Below are positions 26,924 through 35,646 of a stretch of DNA of 64,000 bases, in pieces. The notes beneath the pieces are model-generated. The model did no database searches. It was not told the DNA's origin and was given only the letters and a program-made list of their open reading frames with translations. The position numbers and the translations under genes were made by a program. This DNA is from Methanosarcina barkeri MS (GTDB taxonomy: Archaea > Halobacteriota > Methanosarcinia > Methanosarcinales > Methanosarcinaceae), in the NCBI RefSeq assembly GCF_000970025.1, contig NZ_CP009528.1, positions 2,095,168 to 2,159,167 of the forward strand, given 5' to 3'. The number at the start of each line of letters is the position of its first letter. Position 1 is the first letter of the stretch.

Positions 26924-28201
26924 ATGAAAACATTTCCCGTTGTCATCTTATCTATCATTCTATTTATGTTACTGTCACCCATAGCTGGAGCAGCAAACCA
27001 AACTGATATTAACCAGGAGCTTCAGCAGGGAGGTATAATTCACCTTCCTGCTGGGAATTATACTTTGACAGACTCAATAATTCTTCAATCGAACACTATT
27101 CTGGAAGGTGAACCCGGAACTGTAATTACAATTCCGGATCACGCCGGATGGCCTGCATGGAAACCTTTAATCTCAGGAAATGGTGTTCAAAATGTCACAA
27201 TTCAAAATGTAGAAATTAATGCAAACAGTAACGGAAATTCCGAAACTCCGCATGGCGCAGGATATTATAACTGCATCTATATGATCGATTGTGATAATGT
27301 ACAGGTGTATAACTGCACTTTTCACGATGGTCTGGGAGATGGCCTGAGAATTAAAAGAAGTAAAAACATCGAATTTTATAATAATCTTGTTTACAGACTC
27401 GGACATGAAGGTTTCTTTGGCATTGAGAGTCAGTACATTGAATGCTTCAATAATCGAATAACTACAAGAACAAACAGTGGTCTCAGGATCTGGAACTCTG
27501 CAAATGTCAGATTCCATGACAATGTTATAGATGCACAATTGGATGCTGGCGGTGGTGATCCTGGCATCCAGATCGAAGATTCCAAAGGCACTGTAAGTAA
27601 TGTAGAAATCTATAATAATGTCCTTAATAGAACATGGGGAAAAGGTGTCTGGTTAGTTGCCTATGATGCAGGAGTCTCAAACACTCAGAAGGTTCTGATC
27701 CATCACAATTTGTTCTATGAAATAGGACAGAGTTATAATATTCCATCTACAGGAGGCATAGTCAATGATGGATTCCAGGGCACTCAGATTTATAACAATG
27801 TTTTTGATGGGGTAAAAAATAACGCCTTTAGAAATCAAGCTGGAGGGCAAGGTACACTAATAAAAGACAATATTTTTACAACTACAGTTCAACATACTGC
27901 AATTTATCAGACGGGAACAGGATACGCGATCGCTGATCTTGTAGGAGCAAACCTTTCTGTAACTAATAATACTTTTTACAATAACGAAAAGGGGGATGCA
28001 TATCAAACGAGTTTTTCTAATGTCGATTTTAGAGATCCTGAAACTCATCAGACTTCTTCCGGTTGGACCTGGACAGGCTCAACATGGACATGTAAGTTTG
28101 TAAAACCAATGGAATTGGGCTCTATTCCACTTACTACAACCATCAGGTTACGACTAATGTCAATAATATACAGAGTATATTATATTACAAATTATTTTTA
28201 A
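26924..28201 (+). CDS. Secreted right-handed beta-helix repeat protein
   Basis: 425 residues. Signal peptide at residues 1-25 (VVILSIILFMLLSPIAGA). Then GGIIHLPAGNYTLTDSIIL and repeated coils such as NVTIQNVEINAN, NVQVYNCTF, NIEFYNNLVY, NVRFHDNVID, VEIYNNVLN and TQIYNNVF, typical of NosD/pectate-lyase-like parallel beta-helices on the cell surface. It is a paralogue of the gene at 1-854. The last ~30 residues (PMELGSIPLTTTIRLRLMSI) look out of frame: shifting one base near 28105 gives NGIGLYSTYYNHQVTTNVNN, a more natural extension. The C-terminus may therefore be frameshifted. Confidence 0.88.
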   Translation: MKTFPVVILSIILFMLLSPIAGAANQTDINQELQQGGIIHLPAGNYTLTDSIILQSNTILEGEPGTVITIPDHAGWPAWKPLISGNGVQNVTIQNVEINANSNGNSETPHGAGYYNCIYMIDCDNVQVYNCTFHDGLGDGLRIKRSKNIEFYNNLVYRLGHEGFFGIESQYIECFNNRITTRTNSGLRIWNSANVRFHDNVIDAQLDAGGGDPGIQIEDSKGTVSNVEIYNNVLNRTWGKGVWLVAYDAGVSNTQKVLIHHNLFYEIGQSYNIPSTGGIVNDGFQGTQIYNNVFDGVKNNAFRNQAGGQGTLIKDNIFTTTVQHTAIYQTGTGYAIADLVGANLSVTNNTFYNNEKGDAYQTSFSNVDFRDPETHQTSSGWTWTGSTWTCKFVKPMELGSIPLTTTIRLRLMSIIYRVYYITNYF

Positions 28202-28403
28202 ATTTTTTAAACTAAGCGTAATATAAAGTTGTGATGTTACAATATTTTTTGTACCACAACTGTTTTAACCACAACCATTTTAACTACAACCGTTTAAACC
28301 GCAACCGTTTTAACTTCAAATTAATATTTTTTGCATTTGATGGAGAATCGATTGTTAGATGACTAATCGATTGTTAGATGACTAATCGATTGTTAGATGA
28401 ATA
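28202..28403. repeat. Two minisatellites between convergent genes
   Basis: Four 15-bp units of type CACAACCATTTTAAC lie at 28255-28314, and three 19-bp units of AATCGATTGTTAGATGACT lie at 28346-28399. The second array runs up to the stop codon of the GNAT gene. Both arrays sit at the 3' ends of convergent genes. Confidence 0.9.
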
Positions 28404-29042
28404 TTACTTTAGGTATGATCTGATTGAAATTGAGAATATTTCCTGGGAAGGGTTGTATCCTTTTTCTTTATGTTCAAATTTTTTGTCATATTCTTCTGCA
28501 TCAATTTCATTAATTTCCAATACTGGACTATATTTATACTTCCAGTTATGCCCTTTAACAGCTCCTTCTTTTAATTCCAAAGCGAGCATGCCGTAAGGGT
28601 ATTCACCATTCAGATCACTAATATTGAAATCTTTGCTGCTTTTAAAGCCGTGCTTGCAATAGTTATGGGGATCGCCGAATATAACAATTATATTTATTCC
28701 ATCGTTTTTAGCAATATCAATTGTGTGGTGAATTAATGCACTGCCTACACCTTTCCGCTGATATTTTGGTAATACACTTATGGGGCCAAAACTCGCAATT
28801 TCCATCTTAATTCCATCTTCCGAATACAACCAGGCTTTGGTGTACATAATGTTGCCAATTATTTCACCATTATATTCTGCAACAAAATCAAGTTTCTTAA
28901 TAAAATCAGGATGATCTCTCATAATATGTACTAAATAATGTTCATTACAGCCAGGTACATAGAGATTCCAAAATGCTTCTCTCGTTAAGTTTTCTACTTG
29001 ATTGAAGTCCTCTACTTTTTCATTGCGAATTGTAATATCCAT
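28404..29042 (-). CDS. GNAT family N-acetyltransferase
   Basis: 212 residues. The GNAT acetyl-CoA site is clear: FGPISVLPKYQRKGVGSALI contains the Q/RxxGxG/A pyrophosphate loop (QRKGVG). The opening (MDITIRNEKVEDFNQVENLT) and IIVIFGDPHNYCKHGFKSS match the YhbS-like predicted acetyltransferases. It acetylates an amine on an unknown substrate in the cytoplasm. ATG 29042 follows AAGGAATTTATC. Monocistronic. Confidence 0.9.
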   Translation of the reverse strand: MDITIRNEKVEDFNQVENLTREAFWNLYVPGCNEHYLVHIMRDHPDFIKKLDFVAEYNGEIIGNIMYTKAWLYSEDGIKMEIASFGPISVLPKYQRKGVGSALIHHTIDIAKNDGINIIVIFGDPHNYCKHGFKSSKDFNISDLNGEYPYGMLALELKEGAVKGHNWKYKYSPVLEINEIDAEEYDKKFEHKEKGYNPSQEIFSISIRSYLK

Positions 29043-29498
29043 GATAAATTCCTTTTTATTGTTTTATTTGGTTATGTGAGTAGTATTAATTACAGCAATT
29101 CAATGATATTAAATATCAGTATATTGGGCTTTATATCGTTTTAAGGCAATGGTTTTTGCCTAAACTTACGGTATTTTTCCTTTTATCTCAATCAATAATT
29201 CTCAATTATAACTCTACTTAAGCGAAAATAATGTAGTTTTACGAAAACAACTGTGTACTACATAATATAGAAACTTTGCAGCTGCACAGGATTACCAGAT
29301 CACATAGATTAGTGAAGTTACGCAGAAACAGGCTGTTCATATCCAGAGCTTAATATAGGAAAACAGTAAAAAGTCATTGAGAAAAAACCTGGTGACATTT
29401 TTGGTAACAGTTTCCATAGGACTTACACAGTAGAATTGGGAAATAAGTATAATTTAATATACAACTGTATAAAACAGAACATTAGATTACGACGGCTA
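29043..29498. other. Gene-free spacer
   Basis: AT-rich, no gene seen. It should hold the GNAT promoter and the 3' region of the disrupted pentapeptide gene. Confidence 0.3.
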
Positions 29499-29844
29499 TT
29501 ATGATTTAAACTGAATAAAGTTTTCTCTATACCATTTATGGTCATCTGTCTCTTCAAAAAGTTCAGGGCGATTCTTTCTTAGTGTTTCGAGTTCATGATT
29601 CAAGTTTTTTGCTCCATAAAGCGATTTTATGTTAGAAAGTTGGTCGATGGTTAAGTTATGTTTATTGAAAAGCTCAGGGAATAATGAATCATCGATATTA
29701 TCCTCTTCAAAGTCAACCTCTGTAAAATCAGCTCCTTCAAGGTTAGCCCCTTTAAAGTTAGCTCCTTTAATATTAGCCCCATTAAGGTTAGTTCCTGTTA
29801 GATCTGCTCCACAAAGGTAAGCTCTTTCAAGGTTAGCTCCTTCA
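29499..29844 (-). pseudogene. Pentapeptide-repeat protein, 3' fragment beyond the insertion sequence
   Basis: The C-terminal part of the gene that starts at 32171. Removing the insertion sequence and one copy of the 5-bp target duplication joins GANLEG from the 5' fragment to [13 protein letters not shown] here without a frame change. This fragment carries six pentapeptide units (A(D/N)L/F xx) followed by a non-repeat tail: [50 protein letters not shown]. Any product would have to start inside the insertion sequence or at a weak internal codon, so it is probably not expressed as a functional protein. Confidence 0.9.
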
Positions 29845-31123
29845 GAGGCTCTCAAATTAGAATTTTGACTTAAAAACTTATTCTTTTTTCCACTAACTCT
29901 GATAGCACTTGTCTCTGTTTGGTAGTGGCAACTTAAAACAATACCTTCTATGCCTTTCTCATGTCAAAAAACAGTATGTTATACAAAGGAGTCCTCTTTG
30001 AGGACTCCTTCGATAATTATTTGAGCAGAGAAAGTACTTCAATTTGCCAATTCCTGTACTTTCTTTGCATTGACGATATTGCAAAGCACGTCGAACGTAC
30101 TTTTTACACCAACAAAAGTTGGCACTTTAAGTACAGTGTTTCTTCTATGATAAAACTGTTTGTTGTGAAGTGTTTCAGGCAACTCTCATATGATAAAACC
30201 ATTTCTTCCTTAACAGAAGAAGAAGCTATCCTGCTTTCTTTTTATGATGAAAATGGCCAGATTAAACTTCCTTCAGGTGGAACCCTTCATCATTTTATGA
30301 AGTATAGACTTGGAGAAAAAGGAGTCAATGAGATAATGATGCTTATAGGTGAGAAAATTCTCAAACTTTCTCAGGAAAAGGAAGCAAAAATTGATTCCAC
30401 TCCACTTGAAGCTTCAAGATACGACAAACATGCTGATTATAATCCTCATTATGAATGCAAAATGGATAAGGCACATATTACAATGGTTGGAACTTATCCA
30501 ATTTTCATGACTCATACAAAAGGACTTTCTGGTGACTCTCCAGAACTTATCGACCATATTGAGGCTCTAAAGAACATGAACGCTAATCTGGAATTTTATT
30601 CTGCTGACGGAGGTTATGATTCATTCCTCAATCATTCTGATATTTGGTATAATCTGAACGCAAAACCGATTATTTCCTACGCTTCAAATGCAGTAATCAA
30701 TCAAGAAGGTGAAGAGGAACGAATCGATCACTGGGTGAATAAAAAGTGGAAACTCGGTGGAGATATTCATGCACCAATGGAAAACAAACTCAGATTTCTA
30801 TATGAAATTGGAAGGAAAGAACAGGTAGGAATGTACCTAAGAAACCAAAATATCAGAGATGAGACTTTTGATGATCAGTATAAAAAGAGAGCTGAATGTG
30901 AAAAGATACATGGACATATTAAAGGTACAGTAAAGTTCGATATCAGAAGAGTGAGAAATCAGAGTAGAAAACTCTACTCTCTATTGAGTTTCATAGCATA
31001 TCAACTACTGGTGTTGACAGAAATGCAAAATAAAGTTGAGGATAAGAATTCGTTTGGGAGATACTTTTAAAAAAGTGAGTATCAAATTAGATTTGAGATT
31101 TTAAAAGCTAATTTGAGATTCTC
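29845..31123 (+). mobile_element. Insertion sequence, copy 1 (1279 bp, IS4/IS5-type DDE), inside a pentapeptide gene
   Basis: Ends were set by comparison with copy 2 at 55752-57030. Terminal inverted repeats are GAGGCTCTCAAATTAG at the left and GAGAATCTCAAATTAG at the right (as read inward), 14 of 16 identical. The target duplication CTTCA flanks it at 29840-29844 and 31124-31128. One transposase gene fills most of the element. Both ends are intact, so it may be mobile. Confidence 0.95.
29961..31070 (+). CDS. IS4/IS5-type DDE transposase (copy 1)
   Basis: 369 residues. The catalytic region is seen in order: [20 protein letters not shown] (first D), [20 protein letters not shown] (second D) and [20 protein letters not shown] (E), ending with [21 protein letters not shown]-terminal residues 50-130 form the helical DNA-binding part. 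The copy at 55805-56914 differs visibly at only one residue (SLTEEEA here, SLTDEEA there), so the two copies are recent. An inverted repeat of GGAGTCCTC/GAGGACTCC near 29989-30010 lies at the start of the coding region and could form a hairpin limiting translation. Confidence 0.93.
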   Translation: MSKNSMLYKGVLFEDSFDNYLSRESTSICQFLYFLCIDDIAKHVERTFYTNKSWHFKYSVSSMIKLFVVKCFRQLSYDKTISSLTEEEAILLSFYDENGQIKLPSGGTLHHFMKYRLGEKGVNEIMMLIGEKILKLSQEKEAKIDSTPLEASRYDKHADYNPHYECKMDKAHITMVGTYPIFMTHTKGLSGDSPELIDHIEALKNMNANLEFYSADGGYDSFLNHSDIWYNLNAKPIISYASNAVINQEGEEERIDHWVNKKWKLGGDIHAPMENKLRFLYEIGRKEQVGMYLRNQNIRDETFDDQYKKRAECEKIHGHIKGTVKFDIRRVRNQSRKLYSLLSFIAYQLLVLTEMQNKVEDKNSFGRYF

Positions 31124-32171
31124 CTTCAAGGTTAGCTCCTTCAAAGTGAGCTTTTTTAAGGTTAGCTTCACAAAGATAAGCTTTTTTAAGGTTAGCCCCT
31201 TCAAGGTGAGCCTCTTCAAAGTTAGCCTCTTTGATAATACTATTACCACTGAAGCAAATCTCTGTAAAATCGGCTCCTTTAAGGTTAGCTCCCTGAAGGT
31301 TAGCTCCTTTAAAGTTAGCTCCTTCAAGGTTAGCTCTTTCAAGGTTAGCTCCTTCAAGTTTAGCTTCTATTAAATTCGCTCCATAAAGGTCAGCTCCTTT
31401 AAGATGAGCTTTCCTAAGGTCAGCCCCTTCAAGATGAGCTTTCCTAAGGTTAGCCCCTTCAAGATGAGCCTTCTCAAGGTCAACATCTTGAAGACAAGCA
31501 CCTTGCAAATTTAGACGATTGACCTCTCCACAATTAAAATACTTTTTGCATCTTTCAAGAATCATAAGAACTGCTGGAAAACGACTCTTTTGCAAATTTG
31601 CAAGGTATGTCTCCCCACCATTAAAAGATTTTTTGCGCCTTCCAAGAACCGTAAGAACTGCTTGAATATCTAAAGGCACTTTCTTTGTTTCTAGGACTTC
31701 TTTTGTTGTGCTTTCGTTAGCTTGAATATCCATGGAGAGGTATGTAATTTTTTTATTTTCAAATATTTCAGCACTCGAATTCTTTCTAACGTAAGCTGTT
31801 AGAATTTCCATAATTGGCCAATAGTCACTTTCAGATTCATTTGCAATTCTTTCAAGGGCATATATCCCACCCAATTTTAATTCCAACTGATCCTTTCCTA
31901 GTTGTTCGATCGCGTTAGTAAAACGCTCAGTGACCTGACCATCCTTAAGCGTTAGAATTTTTTCGTAAGTAAAAAAAAGCCCAGCTATGACCACAAGGCT
32001 TCCAAGCGTCTGGATAATAGTTATACGATACTGGTTTTCTAAATTCGCTCTCTCTACTGTGTTGTTCATGCTGATATTGAGTTGATTAACTTGCCATTGT
32101 GGAAAATACCACCACATCAACAACCCAGCGGCGAGAAGAATTAAGCCAATTGTCTGATAACTTTTCTTCAT
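31124..32171 (-). pseudogene. Pentapeptide-repeat membrane protein, 5' fragment, interrupted by insertion sequence
   Basis: Begins at ATG 32171. Two membrane helices (about 7-24 and 50-70) are followed by a conserved cytoplasmic segment: ERFTNAIEQLGKDQLELKLG, GIYALERIANESESDYWPIM, EILTAYVRKN. This is typical of membrane-linked pentapeptide proteins. From about residue 225 the protein is a long run of A(N/D/H)LxG/K units, a quadrilateral beta-helix. The insertion sequence breaks it after GANLEG; the fused ORF then adds a few IS-encoded residues (ESQISF) and stops. The uninterrupted gene would have encoded 462 residues (joined to 29499-29844). A truncated but folded product is possible. Confidence 0.92.
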
Positions 32172-32309
32172 TTATCTCAACGCGATTAATAATAAATTGA
32201 ATAAAAATGGAAATAGTTCCAATATATTATAAATCTCTCGAAAAAATTGAAATTAATCAGGCTTCTCCTATGCAGGCTCTAGATAAAGCAAAAGCCATGT
32301 TCTCGTTTT

Positions 32310-32747
32310 TTACTCTGGATTTTTTGAAATCTTTTCCATTACGTGTTTTCCAACATACGTCAATACAATTAAGTATATACCAAAGAATTGGTCGGATTCT
32401 GGGAAAAATATCTGTGGAACTGACATCATAAGAACAAAGATTCCAAATGCAAGCCACTTAAATGCGTTCATTATTCCTGTTGACGGATCATTGGAATAAG
32501 CGCGCTTTATTTGATATTTTGTCCACATTCCGAGAAGGATAGACACCGTAAAGCAAAATGCAGCTAGAAACAATATTACTTTTATTAATGAACCGCTTTC
32601 GTATTCGTTAAAATTGATTGTTTGGATCGCGTATACTACGAACCATAATAATAATGCAGCGAACCCAATAATTTGGATCATTCTGTCTTTTATGAAACAT
32701 GAAGATGGTTCGATTTTATTATAAGCTCGAAGATTTTCAGTACCCAA
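32310..32747 (-). CDS. Four-TM membrane protein, copy 1 of a tandem pair
   Basis: 145 residues, family not recognised. Four hydrophobic helices (about 24-42, 56-75, 92-110, 118-136) are preceded by a conserved hydrophilic N-terminus (NLRAYNKIEPSS). A TTG start at 32747 is supported because the paralogue at 33106-33564 keeps the same TTG and the same upstream AGGTGATTGA box. The downstream end (GKHVMEKISKNPE) is charged. It lies between two pentapeptide-repeat genes. Confidence 0.75.
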   Translation of the reverse strand: MGTENLRAYNKIEPSSCFIKDRMIQIIGFAALLLWFVVYAIQTINFNEYESGSLIKVILFLAAFCFTVSILLGMWTKYQIKRAYSNDPSTGIMNAFKWLAFGIFVLMMSVPQIFFPESDQFFGIYLIVLTYVGKHVMEKISKNPE

Positions 32748-33105
32748 TCAATCACCTTTCTTAACACTTAGCGATTTTAGCGATTAATCTTAGGTACGTC
32801 TTAATAAATTTATCTTTCTATTTTTAAACAAATTTTTACTGGAGCTCTTCTAAACTCAATTGTTCCATAACAATATGAATATCAGAGTTTTCACCGATTA
32901 ATAGATGGTTAAATATCTAAAACACAGGAAAATAAGCCCAAAAGCGAAGTATTTCTAATCTGGATAAGGGATTATGGGAGCTTCTTATTAAAACACAGGG
33001 ATTTAGAATAAGCCGTCTTTTACTCTTAAGTTCAGCCAGGATTTACTCCAGGTTTTTTGAAATCTTAGACAGCTTTTTCCGTTCTTACATGCAGATTCTT
33101 TCTTG

Positions 33106-33564
33106 TTAGTTTTCTATTTTTTTTAAAAGCTCCTTTGTGACATATTTTCCCGCATACAGTAATAAAATTAAGTACATCGCAAAGAGTTTGTCGGATTCTG
33201 GGAATGATATAAGTGGAAGTGATATCGTGAGAACAACAAGTCCTAATGTAAACCAGACAATTATATTAGTTATCCGATCTGACGGATCATTAGAATAAAC
33301 GCGTTTTATTTTATAATATGTCCACGTCCCTAGAAGAATAGACACTGTAAAGGAAAACGCTGCTAGAAATAATATTGCTTTTATTAATGAACCATCGTCA
33401 ATTAATGTGCCATTTTCATATTCGTTAAAATTGATTGCCCTGATCGCGTATACTACGAGCCATAATAGTAATGCAGAGAACTCGATAATTTGGATTATTC
33501 TATCTTTTATCGAAAATGAAGATGGTTCAATTTTATTATAAGTCCGAAGACTTTCAGTATCCAA
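33106..33564 (-). CDS. Four-TM membrane protein, copy 2 of a tandem pair
   Basis: 152 residues, a paralogue of the neighbour at 32310-32747 (SLRTYNKIEPSS, LLLWLVVYAIRAINFNEYE, FTVSILLGTWTYYKIKRVYS). It has six extra residues (NGTLIDDGS) between helices 1 and 2. The upstream flanks are also duplicated (CTTAGCGATTTTAGCGATTA, TTAGGTACGTCTT), so about 0.55 kb including the promoter was duplicated with an offset of 817 bp. The TTG start has AGGTGATTGA directly upstream. Function unknown. Confidence 0.75.
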   Translation of the reverse strand: MDTESLRTYNKIEPSSFSIKDRIIQIIEFSALLLWLVVYAIRAINFNEYENGTLIDDGSLIKAILFLAAFSFTVSILLGTWTYYKIKRVYSNDPSDRITNIIVWFTLGLVVLTISLPLISFPESDKLFAMYLILLLYAGKYVTKELLKKIEN

Positions 33565-33863
33565 TCAATCACCTATCTCAAAACTTAGCGATTTTAGCGA
33601 TTAACCTTAGGTACGTCTTCCTAAATTTATCTTTTGATTTTAACCAATTTTTACTGAAGATTTACTGAACTCGATTATTCCATAGACAATAGAAATCAAG
33701 GATTTTTATTGATTAGTAGAATTAGTTAAAGCAAAAAAGCATAAGGAATGCAGAAGCAAAACTAAAAGCATCTGGAAGACACGATTTTGCCATAAACAAT
33801 TTTCAGATCTACTCTCCTCTGATAGATCTACTTTCCTCTGATTTATGTGCATAAGCCAATGCC

Positions 33864-34487
33864 TTACACAATTTTGATTCCCAGAATCCGCGCAAGTTCT
33901 ATTGCTTGCTCTGCATTGACTATAGCCCCTCTTAGTTCCTTGCATGTATCGGATACTGTAATCCCATCAATAATACAATCCGTTAAATCGATGTCTTTGA
34001 GTAAGGTTTTAAAGAAATCCGCACCTGTGAAATTAACCACTTTCAGCTTTGGTTTCTTTAGCCGAATCTCAGATAAGAAGGCTTCCGTAAAATTGCAGTC
34101 ATAAATGGTGCAGTTCTCCAGTACAGAACTTGAAAAATCTGCATATCGAAAAGAATCGTCCGTTAAAGAGGTTTCTTTCATGCAGCTCTTGCTGAAGTTA
34201 CCGCCATCGCCCTTGCATTTTAACATTTTGGAGCCTTTCCAGTAGCTGTCCATAAATCTGCAATTCGCAAAATTACAGCTATCAAACACCGAATTGTAAA
34301 AGAGGGCTTTTGAAAAATCACAATTGTTGAACTGGCATTGTATTAACTGTACCGATTCAAATTCTATCCTTGCGATATCGACGTCCGAAAGCGTCTCGCC
34401 TTCAAAGAGCATATTTTCTATATAATTGTCATCAGATTTTGCGGCTATAATTTTGCTTTCCAACATATTTCCATCACTTTCCAACAT
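33864..34487 (-). CDS. Pentapeptide-repeat protein (Qnr/McbG-like)
   Basis: 207 residues from ATG 34487, which has GGAG eight bases upstream. An in-frame TTG at 34517 and an ATG at 34466 are also possible, because a 21-bp unit encoding (G/S)(S/N)MLES-type sequence is doubled here and duplicates the start context. The body is a run of pentapeptide coils with a C/N bias (CQFNNCDFSKALFYNSVFDS, CNFANCRFMDSYWKGSKML), ending in ITVSDTCKELRGAIVNAEQA, a tail seen in soluble Qnr/McbG-like members. Some relatives protect gyrase from inhibitors; that function is not established here, although gyrBA lies in the same window. Confidence 0.85.
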   Translation of the reverse strand: MLESDGNMLESKIIAAKSDDNYIENMLFEGETLSDVDIARIEFESVQLIQCQFNNCDFSKALFYNSVFDSCNFANCRFMDSYWKGSKMLKCKGDGGNFSKSCMKETSLTDDSFRYADFSSSVLENCTIYDCNFTEAFLSEIRLKKPKLKVVNFTGADFFKTLLKDIDLTDCIIDGITVSDTCKELRGAIVNAEQAIELARILGIKIV

Positions 34488-34801
34488 GCTTCCATCTCCA
34501 TATATTGATGTTTCCAAATGATTATACTAAATAGGACTTGTGTACCAGTAGGCTACATCTACTGTTTTGCTTTTCGACCTTTCTTCGTACTATACTTTTC
34601 TAAACCCAATTATTCTATATATTATAGAGTATAGAAGAAAAAACCCTAAATAATATTAACAAATTCAACTGGTAAAATAGTAGTTTCTGACGTCACATTT
34701 CAATTATTTATATAACACACAAATAAATAGAAATTTCATGGTTTCTCTATCGAAGTCACAATGTCAAAAATTAATATTTGAGAGATGGAGGAAACTCTCA
34801 G

Positions 34802-35443
34802 ATGAGAGAAGAAGAAAAGATATTTTCGGGCAAAATGTTTGATCCACGCAAAAAAGAACTGAAAGACATCAAGCATAAGGCGCACACTGCATGTCAAAGA
34901 TACAATGCAATGGACGAATATGATCCCGACCGTTTGCCAGTTATCGAGGAATTCATCGGCGGCATCGGCAAGAAATATTATTTTCAAGGACCTATCCAGT
35001 TCAATTACGGCTGTCACACCTTTATTGGAGAAAACTTTTTTGCAAATTTCAATCTTATGGTGATGGACGACGCACGTATTTATATTGGTGACAATGTATG
35101 CTTCGGGCCAAATGTTTCGTTAATGGCCACTTCTCATCCCCTGATCGCCCAGGAACGTATGGGAATAGATGAAAACGGAAACACAACAATGGCTGAATAC
35201 GCCGAAGAAATCCATATCGGCAACAATGTGTGGATCGCATGTAATGTTGTTGTATTGGGCGGCGTACATATAGGAAACAATGTAGTACTCGGTGCCGGCA
35301 GCGTCGTAACAAAAGATATTCCGGATAACCATCTTGCTTTTGGCGACCCTTGCCGTCCGGTTCGTCCGATCACCGAAGCCGACAGTAAAAAGCATTTGAT
35401 TTTAGAAGAAGATCTCAAGCATTTTGGATATAACATTAAATAA
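34802..35443 (+). CDS. Maltose/galactoside O-acetyltransferase-like hexapeptide-repeat enzyme
   Basis: 213 residues from ATG 34802 with GGAGG ten bases upstream; the TTG at 34778 is less likely. The N-terminal helical cap (KHKAHTACQRYNAMDEYDPD) and left-handed beta-helix (IYIGDNVCFGPNVSLMATSH with catalytic His, then IHIGNNVWIACNVVVLGG, VHIGNNVVLGAGSVVTKDIP) are those of the LbH_MAT family. It transfers acetyl from acetyl-CoA to a sugar hydroxyl. The natural acceptor is unknown, perhaps a surface glycan. GC content is higher than in neighbours, which may indicate transfer from bacteria. An 11-bp tandem array begins at its stop codon. Confidence 0.92.
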   Translation: MREEEKIFSGKMFDPRKKELKDIKHKAHTACQRYNAMDEYDPDRLPVIEEFIGGIGKKYYFQGPIQFNYGCHTFIGENFFANFNLMVMDDARIYIGDNVCFGPNVSLMATSHPLIAQERMGIDENGNTTMAEYAEEIHIGNNVWIACNVVVLGGVHIGNNVVLGAGSVVTKDIPDNHLAFGDPCRPVRPITEADSKKHLILEEDLKHFGYNIK

Positions 35444-35564
35444 TTAAGGTCAAATTAAGGTCAAATTAAGGTCAAATTAAGGTCAAATTAAGGTCAAATT
35501 AAGGTCAAATTAAGGTCAAATTAAGGTCAAATTAAGGTCAAATTAAGGTCAAATTAAGGTCAAT
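35444..35564. repeat. 11-bp tandem array, 11 units
   Basis: Eleven copies of TTAAGGTCAAA begin immediately after the acetyltransferase stop codon and end in CAATATG. The copies are identical. The array lies between convergent genes, together with the cobN-like gene terminator. Confidence 0.95.
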
Positions 35565-35597
35565 ATGTACCTGAATTTCAGAAAAACAGAAAAGAAA

Positions 35598-35618
35598 AGA
35601 GCATCAAACGAAAGCTCT
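35598..35618 (-). terminator. Candidate terminator of the CobN-like gene
   Basis: On the minus strand AGAGC, an 11-base loop and GCTCT are followed by a T-rich run (TTTTCTTTTCTGTTTTT). It lies about 30-50 bases past the stop codon. T-rich tracts are the main terminators in archaea; the hairpin is short, so confidence is moderate. Confidence 0.5.
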
Positions 35619-35646
35619 CTTCTTTCAATATTCTTTTAACAAATTT

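Noticed and set aside
31082-31373. ORFs encoding repeated LTLKE or FKVSSFKVS
   Set aside because: They are other frames of the pentapeptide-repeat gene, whose 15-bp periodicity leaves several frames open.
33864-34487. Quinolone-resistance function for the pentapeptide protein
   Set aside because: Fold similarity to Qnr is real, but gyrase protection cannot be read from sequence; reported only as a family feature.
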